Assembly: GCA_964386005.1 (NCBI GenBank)
Contig: CAYLSB010000018.1
Coordinates: 5,243-69,242, forward strand
Direction: 5' to 3'
Source: FEN-1350 sp964386005
GTDB lineage: Bacteria; Planctomycetota; Phycisphaerae; Sedimentisphaerales; Anaerohalosphaeraceae
Length of the DNA: 64,000 bases
The notes under the pieces were generated by a model, which saw only the letters and a list, made by a program, of their open reading frames with translations, searched no databases and had not been told where the DNA came from. Of the stretch, positions 8,538-16,401 are shown piece after piece. The position numbers were made by a program, and so were the translations under genes. Numbering within the stretch: the stretch's first letter is position 1; each line of letters starts with the position of its first letter.

Positions 8538-10142
8538 ATGAAATGCGTGATGTTCGTTGCTTGGTTCGGTCTATGCACGTCGATCGTGGCGGGCCAGACG
8601 CATTATTCCGGGATTCTGGAGGCGGATACCGTATTCACCGGCGAGTGTATCATCGACTCGACGCTAACGGTGCCGGCGGGGATTGCGCTGACCATTGATG
8701 CCGGATCCAATGTTCGAATCGCAAGCGGGGTATCGATTCTGGTTTCCGGGGCGCTAACGGCCGAGGGAACAGAAGCTTCGCCGATTTTGTTTACGCGATA
8801 TCCGAACACAAGCGGTCTGAAATGGAAGCAAATCAAGTTCGTCCGCCCTTCGGACAGTTCTTTTCGTTGGTGTACCTTCGAGTATGCCGATTGCGAGGGC
8901 GCACATCAGGATTACTACGAACCCGGAACACGAAACTATCACGAAGCGATCACGGTAGTGGCCGGGCACGTTGATTTCGATGGATGTCTCTTTCGGAAAC
9001 TGCCCAGCAGCGGATCGAGCGCGGAAGGAGACGCCCTGGCGATTATCTCCGACGATCCGGACGATCCCGGCGAAGCGTCGGCGAATATCCGCAATTGCCG
9101 GTTCATCGAGATCGGCCAGGCCATCCATACCCGCTTTGCGTATGTGCTGGTGGAGGATTGTTACTTCCGAGGAAAACGCGGCGACAATGACGACGTGGAT
9201 TTGTGGGGTGAAAGCGTTCCGCCGCCGATGATTCGTCGAAACCTGTTCGACGCGCCCGTGCACGAGGATCGAATCAATCCGACCCGGTGTTCGGCCATTA
9301 TTATGGATAATGTCATTCTGGATTCGTCGGATCAGGGCATCGTATTGAGGGATGCGGGTTCTCCGATCCTGATCAACAACATCATCGCCAACTGCACCAA
9401 CGCCGGCGTCGCCGTGGAAAATACCTGCACCGCCCTGCTCATCAACAACACGATCGTCAACAGCGGAACGGGGATCCGCTGTTTCGATCTCGGCCGTGCG
9501 GGTCCGCCCTATTACCTGACGCCGGGCGGCGGGGATGTAACCCTGCTGAACTGCATCGTCTGGAATTGCCCCAGATCGATCCGGCTGGAAGACAGCTCCA
9601 ATACAAACGCCGTGGATCGGGGTTCGTATGCCACGGTGTGGTATTCGGATATCCAGGGCGGCCGGAGCAACGTATCGATCAGCGGAAGTTATTCGATGCT
9701 GACGTGGGAAGAAGGAAACATCGACGTGGATCCTTTGTTCGCCGATCCACAAAATGCCAATAAGTCCCTTCGGGATTTTCATGAAAAGTCCCGGGCGGGA
9801 CGTTGGAATCCCGCGACGCAGACCTGGATGAAAGATGATGTGACCAGCCCGTGCATCGACGCGGGAGATCCGGAAACGCCGCTGGATTTCGAGTTATGGC
9901 CGCACGGCGGAAGGATCAACATGGGAGCGTACGGCGACAGGCCGGAAGCGAGCATGAGCGACGACGCCACGATCGGAAACCTCGCGGACATGGATCAGGA
10001 TGGCGCCGTCAACCTGATCGATCTGGGATGGCTGGCGGAATTCTGGATGTTCGACAATCGCCTGATCCCGGCCAATCTGGATCGAGAAGGCATTGTCGAT
10101 CTGGCGGACCTGGCCCTGCTTGTCAGCGAATGGCTGATGTAA
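8538..10142 (+). CDS. Secreted right-handed beta-helix protein with dockerin-like C-terminus
   Basis: A 534-residue protein with a strong GGAGGTGA ribosome site. The N-terminal signal peptide ends near SIVAGQTHY. Residues about 40-420 carry regularly spaced Ile/Asn/Gly rungs (for example VILDSSDQGIVLRDAGSPIL, then INNTIVNSGTGI), typical of pectate-lyase-like or carbohydrate-binding parallel beta-helices. The last ~65 residues contain two acidic calcium-loop-like units: DQDGAVNLIDLGWLAEFW and DREGIVDLADLALLVSEWL. This is a complete dockerin-like pair as seen on exported Phycisphaerae proteins. No catalytic residues of a named lyase family could be assigned, so the activity is open: polysaccharide lyase, epimerase or adhesin. 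Confidence 0.85.
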   Translation: MKCVMFVAWFGLCTSIVAGQTHYSGILEADTVFTGECIIDSTLTVPAGIALTIDAGSNVRIASGVSILVSGALTAEGTEASPILFTRYPNTSGLKWKQIKFVRPSDSSFRWCTFEYADCEGAHQDYYEPGTRNYHEAITVVAGHVDFDGCLFRKLPSSGSSAEGDALAIISDDPDDPGEASANIRNCRFIEIGQAIHTRFAYVLVEDCYFRGKRGDNDDVDLWGESVPPPMIRRNLFDAPVHEDRINPTRCSAIIMDNVILDSSDQGIVLRDAGSPILINNIIANCTNAGVAVENTCTALLINNTIVNSGTGIRCFDLGRAGPPYYLTPGGGDVTLLNCIVWNCPRSIRLEDSSNTNAVDRGSYATVWYSDIQGGRSNVSISGSYSMLTWEEGNIDVDPLFADPQNANKSLRDFHEKSRAGRWNPATQTWMKDDVTSPCIDAGDPETPLDFELWPHGGRINMGAYGDRPEASMSDDATIGNLADMDQDGAVNLIDLGWLAEFWMFDNRLIPANLDREGIVDLADLALLVSEWLM

Positions 10143-10190
10143 CCCGAACCGCCTCAGAAAATATTTCCAAGAATCTTTGAACAATTTTCT

Positions 10191-10224
10191 TTGACGGCCG
10201 ATATACATAGAAGTACAATGTATA
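10191..10224 (+). promoter_or_regulatory. padR promoter with overlapping inverted-repeat operator
   Basis: The -35 is TTGACG (10191-10196), the spacer 17 bases, and the -10 TACAAT (10214-10219). A perfect 7+7 inverted repeat, TATACAT (10202-10208) and ATGTATA (10218-10224) with a 9-base spacer, lies across the spacer and -10. Its ATAC/GTAT half-sites resemble PadR operators, so autorepression of the downstream padR gene is likely. A further ATGTAT occurs at about 10234. Confidence 0.6.
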
Positions 10225-10306
10225 GCGATTCGATGTATGTGAATCAATTCAAGGGTATTTTTCGCGGAATCCTGAAGGATTACATGCAAAATCAGGGAGA
10301 GTGGAA

Positions 10307-10648
10307 ATGTCTTTATCCAAGGATCTGGTCGCCGCGTCGGCCACTCCGATGATTCTGGCGATCCTGGCCGAGGGAGAAACCTACGGCTACGCCATCACCC
10401 GGCGGGTACGGGAATTATCCGGCGGCCGCATGGAGTGGACCGACGGCATGCTGTATCCGGTTCTGCATCGACTGGAACGGCAGGGGCTGATCAAGTCGTC
10501 TATGCGCCAATCCGAAACGGGACGCAAACGTCGATATTATCGAATTCAATCACGGGGTAAACAGGCCTTGAACACCCAGCGAGGTCAATGGATGCTGGTT
10601 CATTCCGTACTGAATCAATTGTGGGAGAACAAACCATGTTTGACGTAA
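10307..10648 (+). CDS. PadR-family transcriptional regulator
   Basis: A short (113-residue) winged-helix regulator. ATG 10307 is preferred over the GTG at 10301 because AGGGAG lies about eight bases upstream. The sequence has the PadR pattern: MILAILAEGETYGYAI (helix 1-2), GRMEWTDGMLYPVLHRLE (recognition helix) and a wing with GRKRRYYRIQSRGK. The C-terminal dimerisation helix is short, as in the PadR-s1 group. Such proteins normally repress their own operon. The promoter carries a matching palindrome, and the next gene is a membrane protein that overlaps this stop, the usual PadR/membrane-partner arrangement. Confidence 0.9.
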   Translation: MSLSKDLVAASATPMILAILAEGETYGYAITRRVRELSGGRMEWTDGMLYPVLHRLERQGLIKSSMRQSETGRKRRYYRIQSRGKQALNTQRGQWMLVHSVLNQLWENKPCLT

Positions 10649-11334
10649 ACCAACAGATTGGCCAATGGAGACAGTCCCTCGGTCAATCGGAATCCGTCAT
10701 TCCTTCGGATTTGGATGAACTGGAATCGCATCTGCGGGACCAAATCGATCATCTGGCCGCGGCGGGTTTATCCCAACAGGAGGCCTTTTATATCGCGCAG
10801 CAACGGATCGGAGATGCGCTGACCCTGCCCATGGAGTTTGCCAAGGTGAATGGTTCGGCCATCTTTCGCCGGCGGCTTCAATGGATGCTGGCCGGCGTTC
10901 TGGCCTATCTGCTGATTCTGCATCTGTCGCAACTGGCCTTCTTCGTCGGAGTGCTGGCATCCTCTGCCGCAGGATTTCACGGATATGTGACAGGTTGGAT
11001 CGGGCAGATCGCCAAATGCCTGACGGGACTTGCAGGGTTGGCGATCGGCTTGATCGCCATGAAAAGCCCCCGCGTTTTACGCCGCATTGGATCCGATGAA
11101 AACGGTTTAATTCTCGGATTGATCGCCGCCGTCGGAATCATTCTTCTGATCGTGGCCCGATTATTCATCTCCGCACTGACCGTTCGATATGCGGGCGCAG
11201 ACGCGTATGGAAAATCCGCCATCGTTGAGAGGGTCTCCACATTGTCCTTCTCCGTGTTGATCCCGATCCTGATGCTATGGCTCTTGATCCTGCTTCGAAC
11301 TTCCTGGCGTCGAAGAGAAATCGGAGTCAACTAA
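10636..11334 (+). CDS. PadR-associated membrane protein
   Basis: The start ATG 10636 lies inside the end of padR (13-base overlap), with GGGAG upstream, so translation is coupled. The frame is open further back, but that part is only a shadow of padR. The 232-residue product has a soluble, helical N-terminal ~75 residues (DLDELESHLRDQIDHL and GLSQQEAFYIAQQRIGD), like the short domain that precedes many ABC-type permeases and DUF1700-like proteins. About four transmembrane helices follow. The family is known as a partner of PadR regulators in membrane-stress operons. Exact function unknown. Confidence 0.75.
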   Translation: MFDVNQQIGQWRQSLGQSESVIPSDLDELESHLRDQIDHLAAAGLSQQEAFYIAQQRIGDALTLPMEFAKVNGSAIFRRRLQWMLAGVLAYLLILHLSQLAFFVGVLASSAAGFHGYVTGWIGQIAKCLTGLAGLAIGLIAMKSPRVLRRIGSDENGLILGLIAAVGIILLIVARLFISALTVRYAGADAYGKSAIVERVSTLSFSVLIPILMLWLLILLRTSWRRREIGVN

Positions 11335-11364
11335 GAATTCAAACAAAGAGAAAATCCCGAACCC

Positions 11365-12273
11365 TCATCCGAAACGAATCGTTTTGAAATATTCACAAAG
11401 ATCGGGGCAACGAAAGGTAAATCCGGATTGAAGAAGTTTATCAGGTAAGACGGACGCGGATGCCAATAAGGTCTCTGAAGCAAAACCATCCAGGGCCATG
11501 TTGAGAGCCCATGCGGGGATTCGCAGGCGGGCTCTTCGACCGCAGGCCGCCGCGAGGGCTGTTGTAAATTCGGTATTCGATACCGGGTTTGGACCGGTGA
11601 AGTTGACCGGACCGGAAAGATCGGACGTCTCGATGATCCATTGAACAGCGCCAAGTACATCGTCCAGCGTGATCCATGACCAGATTTGTCGGCCGTGCCC
11701 GAGAACGGCGCCAAGGCCCAGGCGAAACACCGGCAGCATCGCTTTGAGCGACCCGCCCGTCGGAGATAAAACCATACCCAGGCGAATCGGAACGGTGCGA
11801 ATTCCGGCCTGTGTCGCGGGCAGTACGGCCGATTCCCAGTCCGCGCAGAGTCGGGCCAAAAACGTATTTCCTGCAGGCGCGTTTTCCGCGACAGGTTGAT
11901 CCGCAGAACCATAGAAGCCGATGGCCGAGGCGGTGATCAGCAATGACGGCGGATGAGGCAGAGAAGCCATACTTTGTGCGATGAGCCGCGTGGAATCCAC
12001 TCGGCTGTGCACCAATCGACGACATTTATTCTTCGTCCACAGACCGGCAATCGATTCTCCGGCCAGATGGATCACGATATCCACCCGACTTAACGATTCG
12101 AGGTCGATGGTTTCCGCGACCGGATCGTACAGAATCCGTTCGCGATCCTCAGCCGGATTTATCGATCGCGAGGAAGGACGAACCATCGGGACGGCGGTAT
12201 GTCCCTGACTTTCGAGGCCTTTGACCAGCGCCGAGCCGATAAATCCCGTCGAACCGGAAATGGCAATCTTCAT
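11365..12273 (-). CDS. NAD(P)-dependent epimerase-like protein, TIGR01777 (YfcH) family
   Basis: A 302-residue protein. It starts MKIAISGSTGFIGSALVKGL, a Rossmann nucleotide site of extended SDR type (GxxGxxG). Later blocks include HLAGESIAGLWT, SRVDSTRLI, TASAIGFYGS and RLGMVLSPTGGSLKAMLP, all typical of the TIGR01777/YfcH group. A C-terminal DUF1731-like region (RIPAWALNMALDGFASETLLAS, positions about 250-275) supports this. The cellular role of the family is poorly defined. It is last in a minus-strand run after a TspO homologue and a flavin-binding protein, with gaps of 10-15 bases, so it is in the same operon. Confidence 0.9.
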   Translation of the reverse strand: MKIAISGSTGFIGSALVKGLESQGHTAVPMVRPSSRSINPAEDRERILYDPVAETIDLESLSRVDIVIHLAGESIAGLWTKNKCRRLVHSRVDSTRLIAQSMASLPHPPSLLITASAIGFYGSADQPVAENAPAGNTFLARLCADWESAVLPATQAGIRTVPIRLGMVLSPTGGSLKAMLPVFRLGLGAVLGHGRQIWSWITLDDVLGAVQWIIETSDLSGPVNFTGPNPVSNTEFTTALAAACGRRARLRIPAWALNMALDGFASETLLASASVLPDKLLQSGFTFRCPDLCEYFKTIRFG

Positions 12274-12283
12274 ATTCTTGTCT

Positions 12284-12763
12284 TTATGGATTGAGAATTA
12301 AGAATCCCGCATTGAGCCCGATCGCAAAGGTGACCCACAAGAGATAGGGAACCATCATCACGGTGGCGGATTTGGACACACGGAAAAACAGTCGTATCGT
12401 TGCGATGATCGCCAGCCACAACAACACAAGTTCTATGAGGGCCAAATCGATGCGGTGCAGGCCGAAAAAAATCAGCGACCAGGCGGCATTGAGAGCCAGT
12501 TGAATTCCGAAGGCCACAGCGGCCATTCGTACATCCTTACGATTGATCCCGTAGGACAACACCATCGCCCCGGCGATGCCCATCATCACATACAGGATCG
12601 GCCAGACCACGCCGAACACCCAGTTCGGGGGGCTAAGCGCCGGCCGGTTCAGCCCCGCATACCAATGAGGAATCGCATTTCTCGTGGCCATAGAACCGAT
12701 CCACCCGGCCGAAAGACACATCAGGACACACAAGATCATTCGCAGGATCGATCGCCCCGACAT
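12284..12763 (-). CDS. TspO/MBR family membrane protein
   Basis: A 159-residue, five-helix membrane protein. It contains the family pattern WYAGLNRPALSPPNWVFGVVWPILY, with the conserved Pro and Trp, and later AWSLIFFGLHRIDLAL and WVTFAIGLNAGFLILN. TspO proteins bind porphyrins or other tetrapyrroles in bacteria and respond to oxygen or stress. The gene sits 15 bases after a PNPOx-like gene and 10 bases before the TIGR01777 gene on the same strand. The ribosome site is weak (GGAG about 12 bases upstream). Confidence 0.9.
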   Translation of the reverse strand: MSGRSILRMILCVLMCLSAGWIGSMATRNAIPHWYAGLNRPALSPPNWVFGVVWPILYVMMGIAGAMVLSYGINRKDVRMAAVAFGIQLALNAAWSLIFFGLHRIDLALIELVLLWLAIIATIRLFFRVSKSATVMMVPYLLWVTFAIGLNAGFLILNP

Positions 12764-12778
12764 TGCCCAAATCTCCGG

Positions 12779-13162
12779 TCAGGCCTTCTTGTCTTCGTCG
12801 CCGACCAGCGGTCGGATGCGATCCACCGAGAAAACCACCAGCGATTTGTTCTCGTCGGTTTCTTCGTCTTTTTTTCGACGGCGAAACTTCTCGATTATGT
12901 CGGTGTCGGATTCCTCGCGAATCTTTGTCAGATACAAACGCTTGCCGAGATACCCCGGACCATCCTCGATGAAAATATAACAGGCGCGGGGATTGGACAA
13001 AAGGTTTCGATAGGAAAGTCGCTCCCTCATGATGAAAGCGACCGTGTTCTCGTCGATCACATGCGGGCGGGCATAGACGGCGGCATTGACCTGTCCGCTC
13101 GAATCCGAGGTCGATAACACGCCCACACCATCGGCCGATTCAAAATATTCCTCAAGCTTCAT
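12779..13162 (-). CDS. PNPOx-like flavin/F420-binding protein
   Basis: A 127-residue split-barrel protein. The start ATG 13162 has AAGGA upstream. YFESADGVGVLSTSDSSGQVNAAVYARPHV followed by FIMRERLSYRNLLSNPRACYIFIED is the pattern of pyridoxamine-phosphate-oxidase-like barrels (strand, exchange loop, and the N-P-R-A block). These bind FMN, F420 or haem. The C-terminus is unusually charged (RRRKKDEETDENK). Being first in an operon with TspO hints at tetrapyrrole or redox biology, but this is an inference. Confidence 0.8.
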   Translation of the reverse strand: MKLEEYFESADGVGVLSTSDSSGQVNAAVYARPHVIDENTVAFIMRERLSYRNLLSNPRACYIFIEDGPGYLGKRLYLTKIREESDTDIIEKFRRRKKDEETDENKSLVVFSVDRIRPLVGDEDKKA

Positions 13163-13363
13163 GGTCCATCATTCCTTGTCAGGGTATCGTTTTGTTCGGA
13201 AATCGTCATCCAGAGTACCCCAATGGCGTGAATTCGACAAGACGATAGGCATTTTTTTATGAAATCGTCAACCAGGGACCGATATGATCCGTAGAAATAC
13301 CGATGCCCTGTAAGGATTCGGCTTACGGAAGCGAATTCGAACGGGTTTTGTCTGGAGACCCAA

Positions 13364-13945
13364 ATGGCCTTTACACTGCAACTTGGTGATCAGGCGCCGG
13401 ATTTCAGTCTTCCGGCAACAGACGGCAATATCTATGAACGTAAGGATTTTGCCGACGCGCGGGTTCTGGTGGTCTTTTTTACCTGCAATCATTGTCCTTA
13501 TGTCCTTGGCTCAGACGAAGTTACGCGACAAACGGCGCTGAAATTCGCCCAGCAGGATGTCACCTTTGTGGGGATCAATTCCAACAGCCCCAATACGTAT
13601 CCTGAAGATTCATTCGAAAACATGGTCATCCGGATGAATGAACAGCGGTTTCCATGGGTGTACCTGTTTGACCGAAGCCAGGAAATCGCAAAGGCGTATG
13701 GAGCGTTGCGGACGCCGCACTTTTTCGTCTTTGATCGCGATCGGCATCTGATTTACACCGGTCGGGGCGTGGACAATCCGCGCGATTCCAGCAAGATCAA
13801 AGTGAATGATCTTGAAAATGCGCTTGCGGATCACTTATCCGGCCGGGCCATTCGGGTTCCCCTCACCAACCCGATCGGGTGCAACATCAAGTGGGAAGGC
13901 AAAGACGCTCACTGGATGCCGCCGGAGGCCTGCGACTTAGTATAG
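13364..13945 (+). CDS. Thioredoxin-fold peroxiredoxin-like protein (AhpC/TSA, PRX-like 1)
   Basis: A 193-residue protein with GGAG in the leader. GDQAPDFSLPATDG opens the AhpC/TSA fold. FFTCNHCPYVLG at about residues 43-54 is the CNHCPYV motif of the PRX-like 1 subgroup, a CxxC version of the peroxidatic site. VGINSNSPNTYPEDS and RTPHFFVFDRDRHLIYTG (cis-Pro loop) complete the fold. The C-terminal GCNIKWEGKD is also standard for this group. It is likely a cytoplasmic thiol reductase or peroxidase; the substrate is unknown. Confidence 0.9.
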   Translation: MAFTLQLGDQAPDFSLPATDGNIYERKDFADARVLVVFFTCNHCPYVLGSDEVTRQTALKFAQQDVTFVGINSNSPNTYPEDSFENMVIRMNEQRFPWVYLFDRSQEIAKAYGALRTPHFFVFDRDRHLIYTGRGVDNPRDSSKIKVNDLENALADHLSGRAIRVPLTNPIGCNIKWEGKDAHWMPPEACDLV

Positions 13946-13997
13946 GGTATCCATTTTTTCCCTTGATTTGGGCCTCAAGAAAGTCATAATTAAAGGC

Positions 13998-14576
13998 ATG
14001 TTGCGCCATCCAACTCCATTTATAATCTTGGCAGATCTGGGTTTATTGACCAGTATCGGTACGCATGTGGTTTCTCTTTTTGGATCATCGTTGATCCCCA
14101 CATCGTTGGTCTGGGCACTTCATGCAGGAATATTTATCGTTTGGATGCCCGCTCTCTTGGGGGGTTACCGGTTGATCAGTTTTCGAGGAAAGAAATCCGA
14201 GATTTGGACAACTGCATTACGGGGTTCCCCCAAATGGATGAAAAGGATGGCTCAGGTCTCATCCTATTATGCACTTCTCAATTTCATGCTCTACATTTTC
14301 ATAATCCGAAATCCAGATGGAGTGACGCAATCTAGTACCTCCATACCCTCGAAAGAACTGGCTTTCTTGTCAAGTATTTGGGTGGTTTTCTATTCTATGT
14401 CCTTGGCTCTGTTGTTTTCTTATTCACGAATTCAACAACAGCGATGTAATCGACATTGTCCGAATGGCCATCCTGTGGATATCTGGACGATGACCTGTAA
14501 AACCTGTGGGGCAACGATATCGAACGATCAATTCGAAACGGCACCTTCAGATACCAGTCCCGATACCCCCGATTAA
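13998..14576 (+). CDS. Four-helix membrane protein with C-terminal zinc-ribbon-like motif
   Basis: The family is not recognised. ATG 13998 is used. The frame is open back to a TTG at 13968, and neither start has a good ribosome site. About four hydrophobic segments span residues 5-155, including FIILADLGLLTSIGTHVVSL and LVWALHAGIFIVWMP. They are followed by a cytoplasmic tail, CNRHCPNGHPVDIWTMTCKTC, with two CxxC-type pairs and a His, probably a zinc ribbon. The tail end is Asp/Pro/Thr-rich. It lies just after the peroxiredoxin-like gene on the same strand (about 50-base gap). Confidence 0.65.
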   Translation: MLRHPTPFIILADLGLLTSIGTHVVSLFGSSLIPTSLVWALHAGIFIVWMPALLGGYRLISFRGKKSEIWTTALRGSPKWMKRMAQVSSYYALLNFMLYIFIIRNPDGVTQSSTSIPSKELAFLSSIWVVFYSMSLALLFSYSRIQQQRCNRHCPNGHPVDIWTMTCKTCGATISNDQFETAPSDTSPDTPD

Positions 14577-14598
14577 GCTCTTCAAAGACAACAAAACA

Positions 14599-14627
14599 GG
14601 GGCACAAGGATTACTCCATTGTGCCCC
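14599..14627 (-). terminator. Rho-independent terminator of the trpR-trpB2 operon
   Basis: GGGGCACAA (14599-14607) pairs perfectly with TTGTGCCCC (14619-14627), extended inside by GGA/TCC around a small loop. On the minus strand the hairpin is followed by TGTTTTGTTG, so it terminates leftward transcription. The + strand side lacks a T-run. Confidence 0.65.
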
Positions 14628-14657
14628 CGAAAAGGTCAAAATATCCGGATTATCGGA

Positions 14658-16046
14658 TTACCACTTGCCGGATTTTCGTTGCGCAGCCGGCGGATATTGT
14701 TTCAGGATTTCCTCGGATTTACGGATCTCATCATCCGGCAGCGCATACGGTTGCAGCTTACCCGTCAGATAGGCATCGTAGCCGCTCAGATCCATCAGAC
14801 CATGGCCGCTGTAGTTGAACAGGATGACCTTTTCTTTGCCTTCTTCTTTGGCCTTGTTGGCTTCCTGGATAGCGGCGGCGATGGCATGACTGGTTTCCGG
14901 CGCGGGGATCGCTCCTTCGGTCTGCGCCCAGGTCATCGCGGCCTTGTAGCACTCAATCTGGTCGATGGCGCGCGGCGTGTGCAATCCTTCGACAATCGCC
15001 TGACAGACCAGCGGCGCCATTCCATGGTAACGAAGTCCCCCGGCATGGATAGGCGGGGGGACAAAAGCATGGCCCAGCGAGAACATCGCCAGAAGCGGCG
15101 TGGTACAGGCGGTGTCACCGAAGTCATAAACAAACGGCCCCTTGGTCATCGTCGGACAGGCGGTCGGTTCCACGGGGATAATGTCGATCTTGGCGCCGTT
15201 GATCTTGTCGGCGGTGAAGGGGAACGCCAGTCCGGCAAAATTACTCCCGCCGCCGGCGCATCCGATGACCACATCGGGCGTTTTTTCATTGATACTCTTG
15301 AGTTGGGCTTTGGCTTCCTGGCCGATAATCGTCTGGTGCAGCATCACATGATTGAGCACGCTGCCCAGCGAGTAACGGGTCTTGCCCGAAGGATCGGTTA
15401 CCGCCTGTTCAATGGCCTCGGAGATGGCGATACCGAGAGAACCCGGTGTATCGGGCATTTCGGCGAGGATTTTGCGGCCGGCGTTGGTTTCCGAACTGGG
15501 GCTGGCCACGCAGTTGGCTCCCCAAACCTGCATCATCAACTTGCGGAAGGGTTTCTGGTCGAAACTGATCCGCACCATAAACACCTTACATTCAAGCCCG
15601 ATCAGCCGACATGCGAAAGCCAGGGCCGAACCCCACTGACCGGCTCCGGTCTCCGTCGTCAGCCGCTGGATGCCGAACTGCTTATTGTACCAGGCCTGCG
15701 GCACGGCGGTGTTGGGTTTGTGGCTGCCGGGCGGGGATGTGGATTCGTCTTTATAGTAAATTCGCGCCGGCGTCTTGAGGTGGCGTTCGAGATAGACCGC
15801 TCGCCGAAGCGGCGCCGGACGCCAGCGATAGAGGATGTCGAGGATTTCGTCGGGGATGGGTATCCACCGTTGTGCGCTGACTTCCTGTTCGATAAGATTC
15901 ATCGGAAATACGGGTGCAAGCATGTCCGGGGACACGGGTTTGCCTCCCGGTCCCAGCGGCGGCAGCGGCGGGGTTGGCAGATCGGCCGCAAGGTTGTACC
16001 ACTGACGAGGGATGTCTTTTTCCTGCAACAGGATCTTTCTGTCCAT
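14658..16046 (-). CDS. trpB: Tryptophan synthase beta-like protein (TrpB2)
   Basis: A 462-residue PLP enzyme. The longer length and the PPGSHKPNTAVP motif (PLP lysine in SHKPN) mark the TrpB2/TIGR01415 type, not TrpB1. TETGAGQWGSALAFAC and CAGGGSNFAGLAFPF (phosphate-binding glycine loop) are present. The expected reaction is L-serine plus indole to tryptophan; some TrpB2 proteins act alone or as indole salvage enzymes. No trpA is nearby. The gene directly follows a TrpR-like regulator (9-base gap) and ends at a strong terminator. Together they form a tryptophan-responsive two-gene operon (inference). Confidence 0.92.
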   Translation of the reverse strand: MDRKILLQEKDIPRQWYNLAADLPTPPLPPLGPGGKPVSPDMLAPVFPMNLIEQEVSAQRWIPIPDEILDILYRWRPAPLRRAVYLERHLKTPARIYYKDESTSPPGSHKPNTAVPQAWYNKQFGIQRLTTETGAGQWGSALAFACRLIGLECKVFMVRISFDQKPFRKLMMQVWGANCVASPSSETNAGRKILAEMPDTPGSLGIAISEAIEQAVTDPSGKTRYSLGSVLNHVMLHQTIIGQEAKAQLKSINEKTPDVVIGCAGGGSNFAGLAFPFTADKINGAKIDIIPVEPTACPTMTKGPFVYDFGDTACTTPLLAMFSLGHAFVPPPIHAGGLRYHGMAPLVCQAIVEGLHTPRAIDQIECYKAAMTWAQTEGAIPAPETSHAIAAAIQEANKAKEEGKEKVILFNYSGHGLMDLSGYDAYLTGKLQPYALPDDEIRKSEEILKQYPPAAQRKSGKW

Positions 16047-16055
16047 GGGTTACTC

Positions 16056-16319
16056 CTACCTCTTTGTGAGCATTCGGTTTACGATTGAATCGGTTTTTTT
16101 CAATATTTTGGCTCCGCGGGTAATCTTGCACAGACTCAGGCCGAGTCGGTCGGCGATATCCCGCTGAGGCATTTTTTTGTGCAGCATCCGCAGCAACTCC
16201 CACCGCATCGCCAGATCATGGCGTTCGGCGGGAGTCAGGATTTCTTCAAGAAATCGCTTCATGTGTTCCGGGCGTCGAATCCGGCAGAATACCGCAATCA
16301 ATTCGTTTATCGATGACAT
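16056..16319 (-). CDS. TrpR-like repressor
   Basis: An 87-residue all-helical protein. TPAERHDLAMRWELLRMLHK followed by MPQRDIADRLGLSLCKITRG contains the TrpR helix-turn-helix, and AKILKKTDSIVNRML matches the C-terminal helix. It has the length of the TrpR/YerC family. An AAAGGAA ribosome site lies before the ATG. Location directly upstream of trpB2 argues that it regulates that gene with tryptophan as co-repressor. The classic CTAG-core operator of E. coli was not found in the upstream region, so the operator differs or the ligand is different. Confidence 0.85.
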   Translation of the reverse strand: MSSINELIAVFCRIRRPEHMKRFLEEILTPAERHDLAMRWELLRMLHKKMPQRDIADRLGLSLCKITRGAKILKKTDSIVNRMLTKR

Positions 16320-16401
16320 CTCGGTTCCTTTAGACTACGTTTCTATCCACAGTAACATTCTATCCCAATGTCGGGTTCATTTCAACCGTTCTCTTGCTTT
16401 T

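Noticed and set aside
14619..16088. 489-codon open frame antisense to trpB2
   Set aside because: It mirrors the opposite strand gene, lacks a ribosome site and shows no motifs; typical shadow ORF of moderate-GC coding DNA.
16320..16401. E. coli-type trp operator upstream of the TrpR-like gene
   Set aside because: No CTAG-centred palindrome is present; only a weak imperfect repeat (GTTACT...GTAGTC) was seen, too poor to annotate.
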